A stretch of 64,000 nt of DNA from contig NZ_CP090446.1 of NCBI RefSeq assembly GCF_021442025.1, positions 3,100,001-3,164,000 of the forward strand, in the 5' to 3' direction. The stretch is from Sphingobacterium sp. SRCM116780. GTDB taxonomy: Bacteria; Bacteroidota; Bacteroidia; Sphingobacteriales; Sphingobacteriaceae. Positions 9,101 through 18,500 of this stretch are shown here, piece by piece; position 1 is the stretch's first letter, and the number at the start of each line of letters is the position of its first letter. The notes under the pieces are model-generated. The model searched no databases, had not been told where the DNA came from, and worked only from the letters and a program-made list of their open reading frames with translations. Made by a program: the position numbers and the translations under genes.

Positions 9101-9580
9101 TTTTCCTTCAGACATTGCTTTTAACCATACTCTTTTTGACATAATTTCACTTTGGCTTGCTGTAGGAGGTAATACTGCATTATTAAATATTTCCTGTCCC
9201 GTTTTAAGAATAATATTGCAACTCCCATTTGGTTTCTCATCTGGAACACCAACAACGGAACGACTTATCATCCCAATACCAGACAAACTCCACCCTAAAC
9301 CAACTTCTGTTTCCATTTGATCCAACTTTACACCTGAACCATGGAATGAAAGTGAAAATGGAATTTTATATCCTTTAGCATCTACTTCGAACAAGGGGAT
9401 ATCTATTGGTAATGCTCCTGTATATTCTGCTGTAGGATATATTCCAAATTTGCCTAAACTTGCAGCCTGAGGGTTTTGAAAATCTGGCAAATTAATCCTA
9501 TTGTTAGGCTGAGGTTGTTGTCCAAAACAAACAAAAGTATTAATACCTATAATAAAAAGGATAGCGAAAACAATTTTCAT
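6194..9580 (-). CDS. Large secreted protein upstream of RHS gene, with RHS-like C-terminus
   Basis: 1128 residues. A signal peptide (MKIVFAILFIIGINTFVCFG) is followed by a SpvB/RHS-partner-like beginning (TAEYTGALPIDIPLFEVDAK, then GLGWSLSGIGMISRSV near residues 95-110). The long middle is rich in aromatic strands. The last 120 residues carry a YLWGYGGQYPIAEI motif and a YD-repeat (GVTEYYEYDGMQRLQAVLDQ). Pairs of such a protein with a DUF6443 RHS protein are common in this phylum, and the two probably assemble one shell-like structure. The stop lies 12 bases before the RHS start. DNA after about 6545 (the C-terminal 120 codons) is GC-richer than the rest, continuous with the RHS core. First gene of the operon; no clear promoter consensus upstream. 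Confidence 0.75.
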   Translation of the reverse strand: MKIVFAILFIIGINTFVCFGQQPQPNNRINLPDFQNPQAASLGKFGIYPTAEYTGALPIDIPLFEVDAKGYKIPFSLSFHGSGVKLDQMETEVGLGWSLSGIGMISRSVVGVPDEKPNGSCNIILKTGQEIFNNAVLPPTASQSEIMSKRVWLKAMSEGKGEDTHTDYYFYNFPNHSGKFIINNKTEYLPIPFSPIKIERGNISNDLYSSFPFKITDEQGSILSFNSTTYSTPENFEPLQNNAVTSSWYLDNILIPDHNESISFIYEDFFIKEYTSYQEQSIGYNGNADGTISPIQPLISSISGSIMQRMKLIKEISYGNGAIKFNYMDSPNANVSTMKFLKEILIYDKSNILIKKIGFDYSVPANRVKLSQVNLIDLQNASNSGSYKIIYNSLNFPSRFNSGSPSDYWGYYNEKGSGMIARKDILRSNISLSADGESSWVDYAISVGNSDRTVNENVNQAEMISKLIYPTGGYTNFIFEPNKFLNREIVTSDVNIQYGGSVNGKGTNTKSEQVYLFSLDSTNILKKFSPRPKIDITFGPPTPINGAFQTYTQFVALKDLTTNTIIFTKYHDSDPSLPLSFSEELDLIPEHQYELRLTVYGVSTYVNGNMTSSINAYVKWISNKNEYGYNTRLAGGLRTKRVENYDFNANLINSEEYAYGKDENGTGRPLFDPDIFFKNYQDFQYYTFYQAPTTPGFASQPRSLKFWERKYFGVTEYSSIGLNGSPVFYDFVTKYTKSNNSVEKFKAIKEYKLNSEKTYESIEFMNSKNYGAFSYLLNMPVPISEKLFDSKNQLINTKVWNYDFFKYNTYTPALVFENNVFQDPPSGLSGGYIFDYNIVSDFRITGSSIRNALQLPIYESESTYFYSNGALLDSSIVKKNMNYLSSYTLAPSEIKILQSDQKESVTKIKYPDDITSTTLAGGNLSALELQSIQKLNKANQHQIGVPIQTEYYSNSNLLSIERNLYADYGGKSRLNKNLKKFLPSEFSENIQFLKYDAYGNPQEIKKKLEPNTTYLWGYGGQYPIAEIKNATYAEVLAILGQATIDNLNALTVSETTINTAMNTLRTHANLSKAIVTSYTYKPLVGMKSKTDPRGVTEYYEYDGMQRLQAVLDQFKNATSSMDYHYRPN

Positions 9581-9818
9581 AAAAATTGATATTTAACTTA
9601 ACATTGACTAGAAATGCGAAAATAAAAAAAATTTAGCAACAATTATTTTTTATTTTATTATGATTTAATAAAATAAAAAAATGATTATAACTGAAAGAGC
9701 AGCTCATTTAATATAGACTCTTCAATACAGACTTATTTAAGGAATTATGTTGAAGATTTGTTTATTTGAGTTTATGAAAATAAATATGATGTGTTGATGA
9801 AAAGATAGTCCTATCTAA

Positions 9819-9847
9819 ACAAAAAAAGCCCACTTTTCAGTGGGCTT
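9819..9847 (-). terminator. Terminator of pnp
   Basis: On the minus strand AAGCCCACT (9839-9847) pairs with AGTGGGCTT (9826-9834) around a GAAA tetraloop, followed by a run of T. It starts 25 bases after the pnp stop. Confidence 0.85.
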
Positions 9848-9872
9848 TAATATTTCAGTAAGTTTTTAAAAC

Positions 9873-12044
9873 TTACGCTTGAGGAGCATCATTTTGAGGC
9901 GCTTCTCCAGCAGGTTTCTCTTCACGAGGAGGACGAGGCAATAACGCTTTGCGAGAAAGCTTCAATTTACCTTGTTTATCGATATCCAATAACTTCACAG
10001 TTACCTGATCACCTTCCTTGAAAATACCATCCATTGTTTCAAAACGTTTCCAATCGATTTCAGAGATGTGCAATAAACCATCTTTTCCTGGCATGATTTC
10101 AACGAAAGCACCAAAAGGCATGATAGACTTCACTTTACCTTCGTAAGTAGCACCTACCTCAGGTTTTGCAGCGATATTCTTAATACGTGTACTTGCATCA
10201 TCAATCGCAGCTTTATTATCAGCGAAGATCTGAACGATACCTTTACCATCTACCTCTTCAATAGAAATAGTTGCTCCAGTTTCACGTTGCATTTCTTGGA
10301 TAATTTTACCACCAGGTCCGATAACAGCACCAATAAATTCTTTATCAATGATGATTTGAACGATACGAGGAGCATGCGGTTTATAATCTTCACGAGGAGC
10401 AGTAATCGTTTTCTTCATCTCACCTAAGATATGAAGACGAGCTTCTTTCGCTTGGTCTAACGCTTGCGTCAACACTTCCCATTTCAAACCATTGATCTTT
10501 AAGTCCATTTGACAAGCAACAATACCTTTTTCAGTACCCGTTACTTTAAAGTCCATATCACCCAAATGATCTTCATCACCTAAGATATCCGAAAGGATTG
10601 CGTATTTACCAGTTGCTTCATCCGAGATTAAACCCATAGCAATACCAGAAACTGGTGCTTTCAACTTAATCCCTGCGTCTAATAAAGCCAATGTACCAGC
10701 ACAAACAGTCGCCATAGAAGAAGAACCATTTGACTCTAAGATATCCGAAACAACACGAATTGTGTATGGATTCTCTGTATCTGCAGGTAATACTTTTTTC
10801 AATGAACGCATTGCCAAATTACCGTGACCAACTTCACGACGACCTGGACCTCTATTTGGTCTTACTTCACCCGTAGAGAATGCAGGGAAGTTGTAGTGTA
10901 AAATAAATTTATTATACCCATGGAAGAATGCACCATCGATCATTTGTTCCGCATCTTTTGCTCCTAAAGTAACAGAAGTCAATGATTGTGTTTCACCGCG
11001 TGTAAATACTGCTGAACCGTGAGCTGCAGGTAAGTAATCCACTTCAGACCAGATCGGACGTACAGTACGTACATTACGACCATCTAAACGCATACCTTCA
11101 TCCAATACTAAATTACGAACTGCGTCGAATTGTACATCGTGGAAATATTTTTTGTATAAGAATTTAGTATCGTCATCCATTTCTTCTGGAAGTGTTGCTC
11201 TAAATTCATCTGAGATAGCCGCAAAAGCTTCAGAACGCTCATGTTTAGCAGATGCTGATTTTGCAACAGCATATACCTTGTCATAAGTCGCGCTGAAAAT
11301 TTCAGCTCGCAATGTTTCATTTGTAGGTTCGTGATTGTACTCACGTTTTACCGTCTTACCCACTAAGTTTGCCAATTCAACCTGAGCAGCAACTTGTTTT
11401 TTTATCGCTTCGTGTGCAAAAGCAATCGCTTCAACCATTTCTGTTTCAGAAATTTCATCAGCTTCACCTTCCACCATACCGATATCTTGTGCAGAACCCG
11501 CAACAATAAATTCTAAAGTTGCTCTTTCTAATTCAGAAACTTTTGGATTGATCACCAATTGACCATCGATTTTCGCAACACGAACTTCTGAAATAGGACC
11601 ATTGAAAGGAATATCAGAAACCGCGATTGCAGCAGAAGCTGCTAAACCAGCTAATGCATCAGGCATAATATCTTTATCTGCGGAGATCAAAGAGATCATC
11701 ACTTGCGTATCTGCGTGATAATTTTCAGGGAATAAAGGACGTAACGCACGATCCACCAAACGAGAGATTAACACCTCGTAATCTGATAAACGTGCCTCAC
11801 GACGTAAGAAACCTCCAGGAATACGGCCTGTAGCCGCGTACTTCTCTTGGTAATCTACGGATAAAGGTAAAAAGTCAACTCCAGCTTTTGCCTCTCTAGC
11901 AGAAACTACAGTTGCAAGGAGCATGGTATCTCCTTGTTTTAAAACTACTGAACCATCAGCCTGTTTAGCCAATTTACCAGTAGAAAGCTCGATTTGGGAG
12001 CCATTGCCCATATCGATTACTGTTTTGATTTCGTTATAACTCAT
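9873..12044 (-). CDS. pnp: Polyribonucleotide nucleotidyltransferase (PNPase)
   Basis: 723 residues, full length for the family. PNPase degrades RNA from the 3' end by phosphorolysis, releasing nucleoside diphosphates, and forms a cytosolic trimer. Two RNase PH domains are visible: the first from [20 protein letters not shown], the second around [20 protein letters not shown]. The active-site-like stretch [20 protein letters not shown] lies in the second. A KH domain ([17 protein letters not shown], about residues 560-625) and an S1 domain ([20 protein letters not shown], about 630-700) follow, then an acidic proline-rich tail. It lies downstream of rpsO on the same strand, as in many bacteria, but has its own promoter and a terminator in between. 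Confidence 0.98.
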   Translation of the reverse strand: MSYNEIKTVIDMGNGSQIELSTGKLAKQADGSVVLKQGDTMLLATVVSAREAKAGVDFLPLSVDYQEKYAATGRIPGGFLRREARLSDYEVLISRLVDRALRPLFPENYHADTQVMISLISADKDIMPDALAGLAASAAIAVSDIPFNGPISEVRVAKIDGQLVINPKVSELERATLEFIVAGSAQDIGMVEGEADEISETEMVEAIAFAHEAIKKQVAAQVELANLVGKTVKREYNHEPTNETLRAEIFSATYDKVYAVAKSASAKHERSEAFAAISDEFRATLPEEMDDDTKFLYKKYFHDVQFDAVRNLVLDEGMRLDGRNVRTVRPIWSEVDYLPAAHGSAVFTRGETQSLTSVTLGAKDAEQMIDGAFFHGYNKFILHYNFPAFSTGEVRPNRGPGRREVGHGNLAMRSLKKVLPADTENPYTIRVVSDILESNGSSSMATVCAGTLALLDAGIKLKAPVSGIAMGLISDEATGKYAILSDILGDEDHLGDMDFKVTGTEKGIVACQMDLKINGLKWEVLTQALDQAKEARLHILGEMKKTITAPREDYKPHAPRIVQIIIDKEFIGAVIGPGGKIIQEMQRETGATISIEEVDGKGIVQIFADNKAAIDDASTRIKNIAAKPEVGATYEGKVKSIMPFGAFVEIMPGKDGLLHISEIDWKRFETMDGIFKEGDQVTVKLLDIDKQGKLKLSRKALLPRPPREEKPAGEAPQNDAPQA

Positions 12045-12114
12045 TCGTTGTTATTTGCGATATGCTTTTCATCTTTTGGCAGCATACCTATATTAAAACT
12101 ATTTAATTTCGGCA

Positions 12115-12144
12115 CAAAGATAAGGTAAAATATTTACAATCAAA
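12115..12144 (-). promoter_or_regulatory. Promoter of pnp
   Basis: Read on the minus strand, TTTG (12144-12141) is followed after 18 bases by TATCTTTG (12122-12115), an exact match to the Bacteroidota -33/-7 consensus. This leaves a leader of about 65 bases before the pnp ATG at 12044. Confidence 0.75.
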
Positions 12145-12272
12145 CTTAGATCAATTGCTTTTACATGGAATTATAATTGTGTATAAAAGCAATTGATCAC
12201 ACTCTTCTCTAGCATAGAAAACTATTTTATAGCGGAAATATGTGTAAAAACAATATTTCCAAAACGTAAAAA

Positions 12273-12302
12273 CAAAAAAAGCCATCTCCAAAGAGACGGC
12301 TT
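12273..12302 (-). terminator. Terminator of rpsO
   Basis: On the minus strand AGCCGTCTC pairs with GAGATGGCT (one G-T pair) around a TTTG loop and is followed by seven T. It starts about 24 bases after the rpsO stop and separates it from pnp. Confidence 0.85.
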
Positions 12303-12325
12303 TTCTAAAGTTTTGTACTAAAAGC

Positions 12326-12604
12326 TTATTTGATAATATCACGTAAACCTAGACCTTTGATGATCGCACGGTAACGGTTGATATCTGTTTTGTACAGGTA
12401 AGCTAATAATGAACGACGTTTACCTACTAACATTTGTAGGGCACGTTGTGTGTTAAAATCTTTTCTGTTTTTTTTCAAATGCTCAGTTAAGTGAGCAATT
12501 CTCTTAGTGAATAAAGCTACTTGACCTTCAGTAGAACCTGTGTTCGTTGCCGAACCTGCAAATTCCGCGAAGATATCTGCTTTGTACTCTTTACTTAAAT
12601 ACAT
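12326..12604 (-). CDS. rpsO: 30S ribosomal protein S15
   Basis: 92 residues, slightly longer than the usual 89. S15 binds the central domain of 16S rRNA early in assembly of the small subunit. The family signature is clear: GSTEGQVALFTKRIAHLTEH in the first half, KNRKDFNTQRALQMLVGKRR in the middle, and the C-terminal LLAYLYKTDINRYRAIIKGL. A strong promoter lies 46 bases upstream and a terminator follows. Followed by pnp on the same strand. Confidence 0.98.
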   Translation of the reverse strand: MYLSKEYKADIFAEFAGSATNTGSTEGQVALFTKRIAHLTEHLKKNRKDFNTQRALQMLVGKRRSLLAYLYKTDINRYRAIIKGLGLRDIIK

Positions 12605-12649
12605 CTCTTGAATAATATTAAAGCGTTAAAAATTTTTGTTAATTGTCTG

Positions 12650-12681
12650 CAAAGATACTATATAAACTTTGTAATGCCAAA
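12650..12681 (-). promoter_or_regulatory. Promoter of rpsO
   Basis: On the minus strand TTTG (12681-12678), 20 bases, then TATCTTTG (12657-12650). This fits the Bacteroidota -33/-7 consensus and has the same -7 box as the pnp promoter. It sits 46 bases before the rpsO ATG. Confidence 0.75.
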
Positions 12682-12806
12682 TGTTTGTAGTATTTAGTAG
12701 TAAGACTTTGGTAATGCAAGCCGATGGCTATTTATCAATGCTGGAATCCATTGGATAACAAAACGGCTATTATCTATAAATTTAAATTCTTAGGCCAATC
12801 ACTGAC

Positions 12807-14021
12807 TTAAACCTTTACGTAAATTTTCTTCTTGTCTAAATAATAACAAATCACCCACATCAGCGCTAAAAAACACAACGAGTATGCAAAAGAACCTACT
12901 TCAGGTGCGCCAGGCAATGGTTTACATATTGTCGTGTAGAACCAAGTAAAAGCATTTGTATATGCCGCTTCTCCATTTTCCCCTACTCCATCAGGAATAC
13001 GCGCTAGTTCCACTAGTCGAGGTAAAACACCACTCAAAACAAAAATGAATAACGGGTTCTTTCCAAAAACATCAAAAAACTTGGTTAGTGTATTCTTCAC
13101 GCTTTGCACTTCGATAAACCAGATCATAGCAGCAATTGTCATCGTTCCTAAACCAACAGTATAAAGCACATATGAACTTGTCCATATTTTCTTATTGATT
13201 GGGAATCCCAATGACCAGATCCAACCCAATACCACTAAGATAAATCCAGTAACCAATAATCCGGAGAGTAATTTAAAATGTGGCTCTTTACTTTCTGGCA
13301 CCTTAGACCACAACCAATCTACTTGACCTTGCTTTTTAATATACGTTCCAACTAAATAACCAAACACAACCTGCACAATAGTTGGCAACGTACTCATCAA
13401 TCCTTCTGGATCAAATGGTACACCCTCTCCTTTATAGACATGTGCCATGCCTAAAATTTGAATATCCAACGAGGTGCCAAACCAACCAGCCAAGCTATAA
13501 GGATCTCCCGCCTGACCTGCAAAAGCACAAATAGCCCAGTAAAGAAGGAGTATAAACGCTGAAATCCAAATGAGGGTTTTCTCTTTGAAATAATAAGCCA
13601 AAATAGAAGCAAAGCAATAAGCCAAAGCGATTCGTTGTAGCACACCCAATATACGAATACCTTTTTCGGCATGATCAGGATTCACCCAATGTTTCCATCC
13701 CAAAGAATCCCCCGTCCATTGCACAAAGGGAAACCAGTTCAAAAACAATCCGATAGCAAAAATTAGAACGGTTCTCTTGATGACTTTTTTCCAAAAAACA
13801 GCATCACCAGCTTCTTGCAAGCGCGGAATTACAAAAGACATTGCGTTGCCGACAGCAAATAAAAAGAAAGGAAAAACTAAATCTGTTGGGCTACAACCAT
13901 GCCATTCGGCATGTTTTAATGGTGCAAACATATGCGACCATGTTCCTGGGTTATTGACCATAATCATCAAAGCAACTGTCGCTCCGCGAAATACATCAAG
14001 TGAATAATAGCGTTGTTTCAT
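12807..14021 (-). CDS. NagX/DUF5009-like multi-pass membrane protein (HGSNAT-type acyltransferase family)
   Basis: 404 residues, about ten hydrophobic segments. The N-terminal signature YYSLDVFRGATVALMIMVNN, then HAEWHGCSPTDLVFPFFLFA, is characteristic of the DUF5009/HGSNAT family, which includes lysosomal heparan-alpha-glucosaminide N-acetyltransferase and the bacterial NagX proteins found with N-acetylglucosamine genes. In HGSNAT a histidine in the NxxxxxH-like first loop takes the acetyl group; the corresponding HAEWHG region is present here. The likely role is acetylation or membrane handling of amino sugars, but the substrate is not shown. The neighbouring ROK and SusCD genes and the downstream GH20 make an amino-sugar link reasonable. 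It has its own promoter on the minus strand. Confidence 0.75.
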   Translation of the reverse strand: MKQRYYSLDVFRGATVALMIMVNNPGTWSHMFAPLKHAEWHGCSPTDLVFPFFLFAVGNAMSFVIPRLQEAGDAVFWKKVIKRTVLIFAIGLFLNWFPFVQWTGDSLGWKHWVNPDHAEKGIRILGVLQRIALAYCFASILAYYFKEKTLIWISAFILLLYWAICAFAGQAGDPYSLAGWFGTSLDIQILGMAHVYKGEGVPFDPEGLMSTLPTIVQVVFGYLVGTYIKKQGQVDWLWSKVPESKEPHFKLLSGLLVTGFILVVLGWIWSLGFPINKKIWTSSYVLYTVGLGTMTIAAMIWFIEVQSVKNTLTKFFDVFGKNPLFIFVLSGVLPRLVELARIPDGVGENGEAAYTNAFTWFYTTICKPLPGAPEVGSFAYSLCFLALMWVICYYLDKKKIYVKV

Positions 14022-14038
14022 ACATAGTGGTTATAAAC

Positions 14039-14046
14039 CAAAGATA
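14039..14046 (-). promoter_or_regulatory. Promoter -7 box for the NagX-like gene
   Basis: TATCTTTG on the minus strand, identical to the rpsO and pnp -7 boxes, 17 bases before the ATG. No convincing -33 box is seen at the usual distance, so support is moderate. Confidence 0.5.
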
Positions 14047-14385
14047 TTATTTTTAGATGAAAAACAGCAGAACTTTCCTAAGCAGAATCATATAGGTCTC
14101 GAAAACAAAAATTACAGCTATCAAACCATCATAAACAACTGGAGTAATTCCAAAATCTAACTACTTTATATCAAATTATCATTTTTCGTAATGCTATAAA
14201 AAAGTTACACAAATAACGTTATACGTTTAAACTTTTAAAAAAGTTACAAATAAAACAATATTTAAACACCAAAAAATGCATAAGAAATGAATACTTATTA
14301 AAAAAAGTTATAAAGTTATTGTTTTTTTAATTTTTTTTTTATTTCTTTACTCGCAATACAAGTAAGAGCCATTAACCCAAGTATT
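14047..14385. other. AT-rich upstream region of the first ROK gene
   Basis: No gene. Long A and T runs dominate. The block at 14297-14321 (ending AAAGTTATAAAGTTATTG) is nearly repeated ahead of the second ROK gene at 20953-20978, so it probably contains shared regulatory sequence. No clear TAnnTTTG box is seen. Confidence 0.5.
14297..14321 (+). promoter_or_regulatory. Conserved upstream element of ROK/SusC cassette, copy 1
   Basis: A run of A followed by GTTATAAAGTTATTG. The matching element before the second cassette (20953-20978) reads ATTATAAAGTTGTTG after a similar A run. It lies 65 bases before the ROK start here and 61 bases there, while the flanking DNA has diverged. It may be the promoter or an autoregulatory ROK operator. 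Confidence 0.45.
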
Positions 14386-15561
14386 ATGAATAGCCAAATT
14401 TTGAAAGCGCTTTACTTTCAAGAATCACAATCGATTGCGGATTTAAGTAAAACGTTTAATAAAAGTATACCCCTTATTACAAAGTCGATAAATTCATTAT
14501 TGGAAATGAATGTCATTGAAGGTAATGGTTTTGCCGTATCCACTGGCGGAAGAAGGGCTATTCAATTCAAAGTCAACAACAAGCGATCGAAATATACATT
14601 GGTTATTGCACTGGATCAGTTCTATACCTCCATTCAGATCTTCGATCTGGAAAATAATATTATTCAGGAAAACACAGATATATATAATCCGTTAGTTTCA
14701 AACCCTAAAATCCTTTCAACCATTATTGTTGCTGTGGAACAAGTATTAGAGCAATCCAATATTCCATTGTCCAACTTTCTTGGTTTTGGTATCAGCATGC
14801 CTGGATTTGTGGATACAACTAAGGGTATCAATGATTCTTTTGATAAACAGTCCAAGTTACACCATATAAAAAAACACATCACTGAACACTTTAAAGTACC
14901 TACTATTATTGAAAATGACTCGACCTGTATTGCTTTTGCAGAGCAGAAGTTTGGTGTTGCAAAAGATATAAAAAGCTCGTTGGTTATCAATTTAAACTGG
15001 GGCGTAGGCTTAGGTATCATTGTCAATAACGAAATTTTTAAGGGATCCAGTGGCTATGCAGGAGAGTTTAGCCATATTCCATTAAGTGATAGTAATGAAC
15101 TATGTTCCTGCGGAAAAAAAGGATGTCTGGAAGTAGGAGCTTCTTTAACTGCTGCTTTAAAAAATGTGCAGGAAGCATTAATAGCAGGAGAAAAGTCAAG
15201 TCTGGAAACAGAACAGTATAATAATTTTCTAGCACAAGAAGACGCCTTATTGGAAAATGCGTTAAAAGGTGACCAGGTAGCCATTGCCAGTTTAGGAAAA
15301 ATTGGCTATATGCTTGGAAAAGGAATCGCTACGTTGATCCATATTCTCAACCCGGAAGCCATTATTATTAGTGGAAGAGGAGCTAAAGCAGATACGATCT
15401 TAATGCCCCATATTCAGACTGCCGTCAACGAATTTTGTATTCCTCGGTTAGCAAAAGCAACAGAATTAAAAATATCAAACTTGAATAAACAGGCACAAAG
15501 CTTAGGCACATCAGCCTTTATTATCGAAAACTTAATACACACACTAATAAAACCAAATTAA
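14386..15561 (+). CDS. ROK family transcriptional regulator, cassette 1
   Basis: 391 residues. An N-terminal winged helix (about 1-60, ESQSIADLSKTFNKSIPLIT, then the GGRRA wing) precedes a ROK sugar-binding domain (about 70-390). The ROK zinc motif CSCGKKGC is present (Cys240, Cys242, Cys247) with the upstream histidine in GEFSHIPL, and the nucleotide/sugar-fold motif ENDSTCIAFAEQKFG is near residue 180. NagC/XylR-type ROK proteins repress sugar genes until a sugar or sugar phosphate binds. It lies 23 bases before susC, so it is probably co-transcribed and controls the cassette. The product is about nine-tenths identical by eye to the second ROK (21039). The ligand cannot be read from sequence. 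Confidence 0.88.
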   Translation: MNSQILKALYFQESQSIADLSKTFNKSIPLITKSINSLLEMNVIEGNGFAVSTGGRRAIQFKVNNKRSKYTLVIALDQFYTSIQIFDLENNIIQENTDIYNPLVSNPKILSTIIVAVEQVLEQSNIPLSNFLGFGISMPGFVDTTKGINDSFDKQSKLHHIKKHITEHFKVPTIIENDSTCIAFAEQKFGVAKDIKSSLVINLNWGVGLGIIVNNEIFKGSSGYAGEFSHIPLSDSNELCSCGKKGCLEVGASLTAALKNVQEALIAGEKSSLETEQYNNFLAQEDALLENALKGDQVAIASLGKIGYMLGKGIATLIHILNPEAIIISGRGAKADTILMPHIQTAVNEFCIPRLAKATELKISNLNKQAQSLGTSAFIIENLIHTLIKPN

Positions 15562-15584
15562 TTTAAACTTATCAATCCTTACGT

Positions 15585-18500
15585 ATGAGTTATTTTTACA
15601 AAAAAAGTGCGGGATTGGCGTTATGCACACTATTTAGTGCATCAGCGTTATTCGCACAGCAATCTGTTACAGGAAAGGTAACAGATGCTACAGGACCAAT
15701 TTCTGGCGTTAGCGTTTCCGTAAAAGGAACATCACGCGGAACACAAACAGGAGCCAACGGTAGTTTCACCATCCAAGCGACACAAGGCGAAACATTACGT
15801 TTTTCTATGGTCGGTTACAAAGCCACAGAAATTGTGGTTGGATCAACTAAAACGATTAACATCTCGTTGCAAGAAGATGCAGGAGCATTAGATGAGGTTA
15901 TCGTAACCGCTATGGGAAGAACTATGGAACAACGTAAAGTTGGATATGCTGTTTCCACAGTTAAAAGTGAAGACATCATTAAAACCTCTCCCACAAACTT
16001 TGCTAGTGCACTATACGGTAAAGCTACAGGAGTATCCATTAATACAAATGCAGGAGGAGGTAACTCTGCAGTGAGTATTGATATTCGGGGAAATATGAAC
16101 TCCATTAGTTTTCAAAAACAACCACTAATTGTAGTAGATGGAATCATTACTAGAAATGAAGAAGTAAATAACAGTGGTTTTTGGAGTGACCAACGCATTA
16201 GAGGAAATGGTATTTTAGATATAAATCCTGAAAATATAGAAAGCATCAACATTCTAAAAGGAGCCGCAGCATCGGCACTTTATGGATCCGATGCAGCAGC
16301 AGGGGTTGTCGTGATTACTACTAAAAGTGGTAAAGGTTCACAAGGTTTTGGTGTCGATTTCAGTTTATCTCAAGGTATTGAACAAGTTGGTATACTTCCA
16401 GATTATCAATATGATTTCGGACCAGGTTACGCAAGAACTGCAGCCGCAGGTGTAGAAGCTGATGGTTTTATTCATAGAACGATTTCCAATGGCCGAATTT
16501 GGTTTGGTACCCCGAATGTCTCAACGACTTATAATATCGCTGCTCCAGCGGGTTATAAAGAAGGTGATATCATCAAACAACCTCGTTTCAGTGCTTGGGG
16601 ACAGTTTGGACCTCGTTTTGATGGTTCCGAAGTTATTTACTGGGATGGAGAAGTGAGAAACTATAATGCTTATAAGGACAACTATAAGAAATTTTATCAA
16701 AATGGACGAAGTGGTATCTATAATCTTGCTATTTCGAACTCTAACGAAAAATCGAACTATCGGGTTTCTTATACAAGAAACACGTACCAAGGGGTTATGG
16801 AAAGTGGGCCACAGAACAAAAATACGTTTAATTTAAATTCCAACTACAATCTTTCCCCGAAACTAAATGTAAGTATTATTGCGAACTATGTTAATGAGCA
16901 TATCAACAATCGTCCTTACATGATTGATAGAATGACGAATAACTATACGGGTTTTTTAAGTTCAGTTAATAACATTGATTGGTTTAAAAAGTATTATAAA
17001 ACTAGTCAAGGTTATAAATATGTTACAGCTGGTAACCGTGCACAAAACCCTGAGGAAGCTTTTGACCTTACTGTATCTGGAACTGATTATATGGAGTACT
17101 ACTGGACGCAAAACGAGAGACAATATGATGAATATTCCAATAGGTTAATGGCAACAGGAAAGATTAATTACAAAATTCTTGATAATTTATCGATCAGAGG
17201 TACAATGGGTACAGATTTTACCAGTTTCTATTCCGAAAATAAAGAGCCTAATACCTTACCATTATCCCTTGGAACATCTGGTTACTATAGCACAAATCAT
17301 AACCGCTTCAATATTCTATATGGAGATATTTTGCTTGCTTATAATACGAAACTGGCTGAAAAGATCGGCTTAACGCTTCAAGCTGGATATCAAGGTAGAG
17401 AAGAAAATTTTGATTTCTCGTCCCAAAATACTGAAGGTGGTTTATCACAACGAAATTGGTACTCTATGAATGCATCAAATAGCGCGACAAGAGGGTATTC
17501 TTCAAGAAGAAATCTAGTAAAAGACGGATTATTTGGAGTTGTTAGCTTTGACATCAATAATTATTTATTCTTAGAAGGATCATTAAGACAAGAAAGAACA
17601 TCTACACTTGCACCTGGTAACAATGTATTCTATTATCCTTCTGTAAGTGCAGCTTTTGAACTAAGCAATGCAGTGAAATTGCCGAAATTTATTAATTATA
17701 GTAAATTACGTACTTCATTTGGAGTCGTGGGTAATCCTCCTGACACCTATGCCGCCAATGTGGTCTATACAGCAGAAAGTGTGTCTGGAACACCAACATT
17801 AGTCGTACCATCAACATATGGAAACAATAATCTAAAAAATGAAACTAAACGTGAGTTTGAAGTTGGTTTAGAAAATAAGTTTCTGAACAGTAGATTAGGT
17901 TTGGATTTAACCTACTACAATAACAAAATTGTTGATATGATTGTACCATTGGATGTTGCTTATACCACAGGTGTAAATAATATCATGCAAAATGTCGGCA
18001 ACATGAGAAATTACGGTCTTGAGATTGGATTGAGTTTCACTCCTGTTAAAAATACAAATTTCACATGGGATAGTCGAATCAATTTTGCATTCAACCGCAA
18101 TAAACTATTAAAACTAGCAGAAAATTTGGATATGCTTCAACATTCTAATGTAGACAACGGTTCATTATATGTTAGGTCTAAAGTTGGTGAAGCGGCAGGT
18201 AATATTTATACCTACGATTTAACCAGAAATCAAGATGGTAGTTTATTAGTTGGAGATGATGGTTTTTATGTACCAGATTTTGACAATCTAATTGTAGCTG
18301 GTAATATTCAGCCCAAAACAGTTGGAGGATTTATCAATGGATTTACATACAAATCATTTTCATTGAATACGGTTATTGATTTTAGATTCGGAGGACAAGT
18401 GTATTCGCCATCGATCCAATATGGACGAAGTGCTGGTATGTATAAAGAAACCCTTTTTGGTAGAGATGAAGCCAGTGGAGGTTTGGCTTACTATGCCGAT

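Noticed and set aside
12151..12342. 63-codon minus-strand frame between rpsO and pnp
   Set aside because: It overlaps the rpsO 3' end, its hairpin terminator and the pnp promoter, and the product has random composition.
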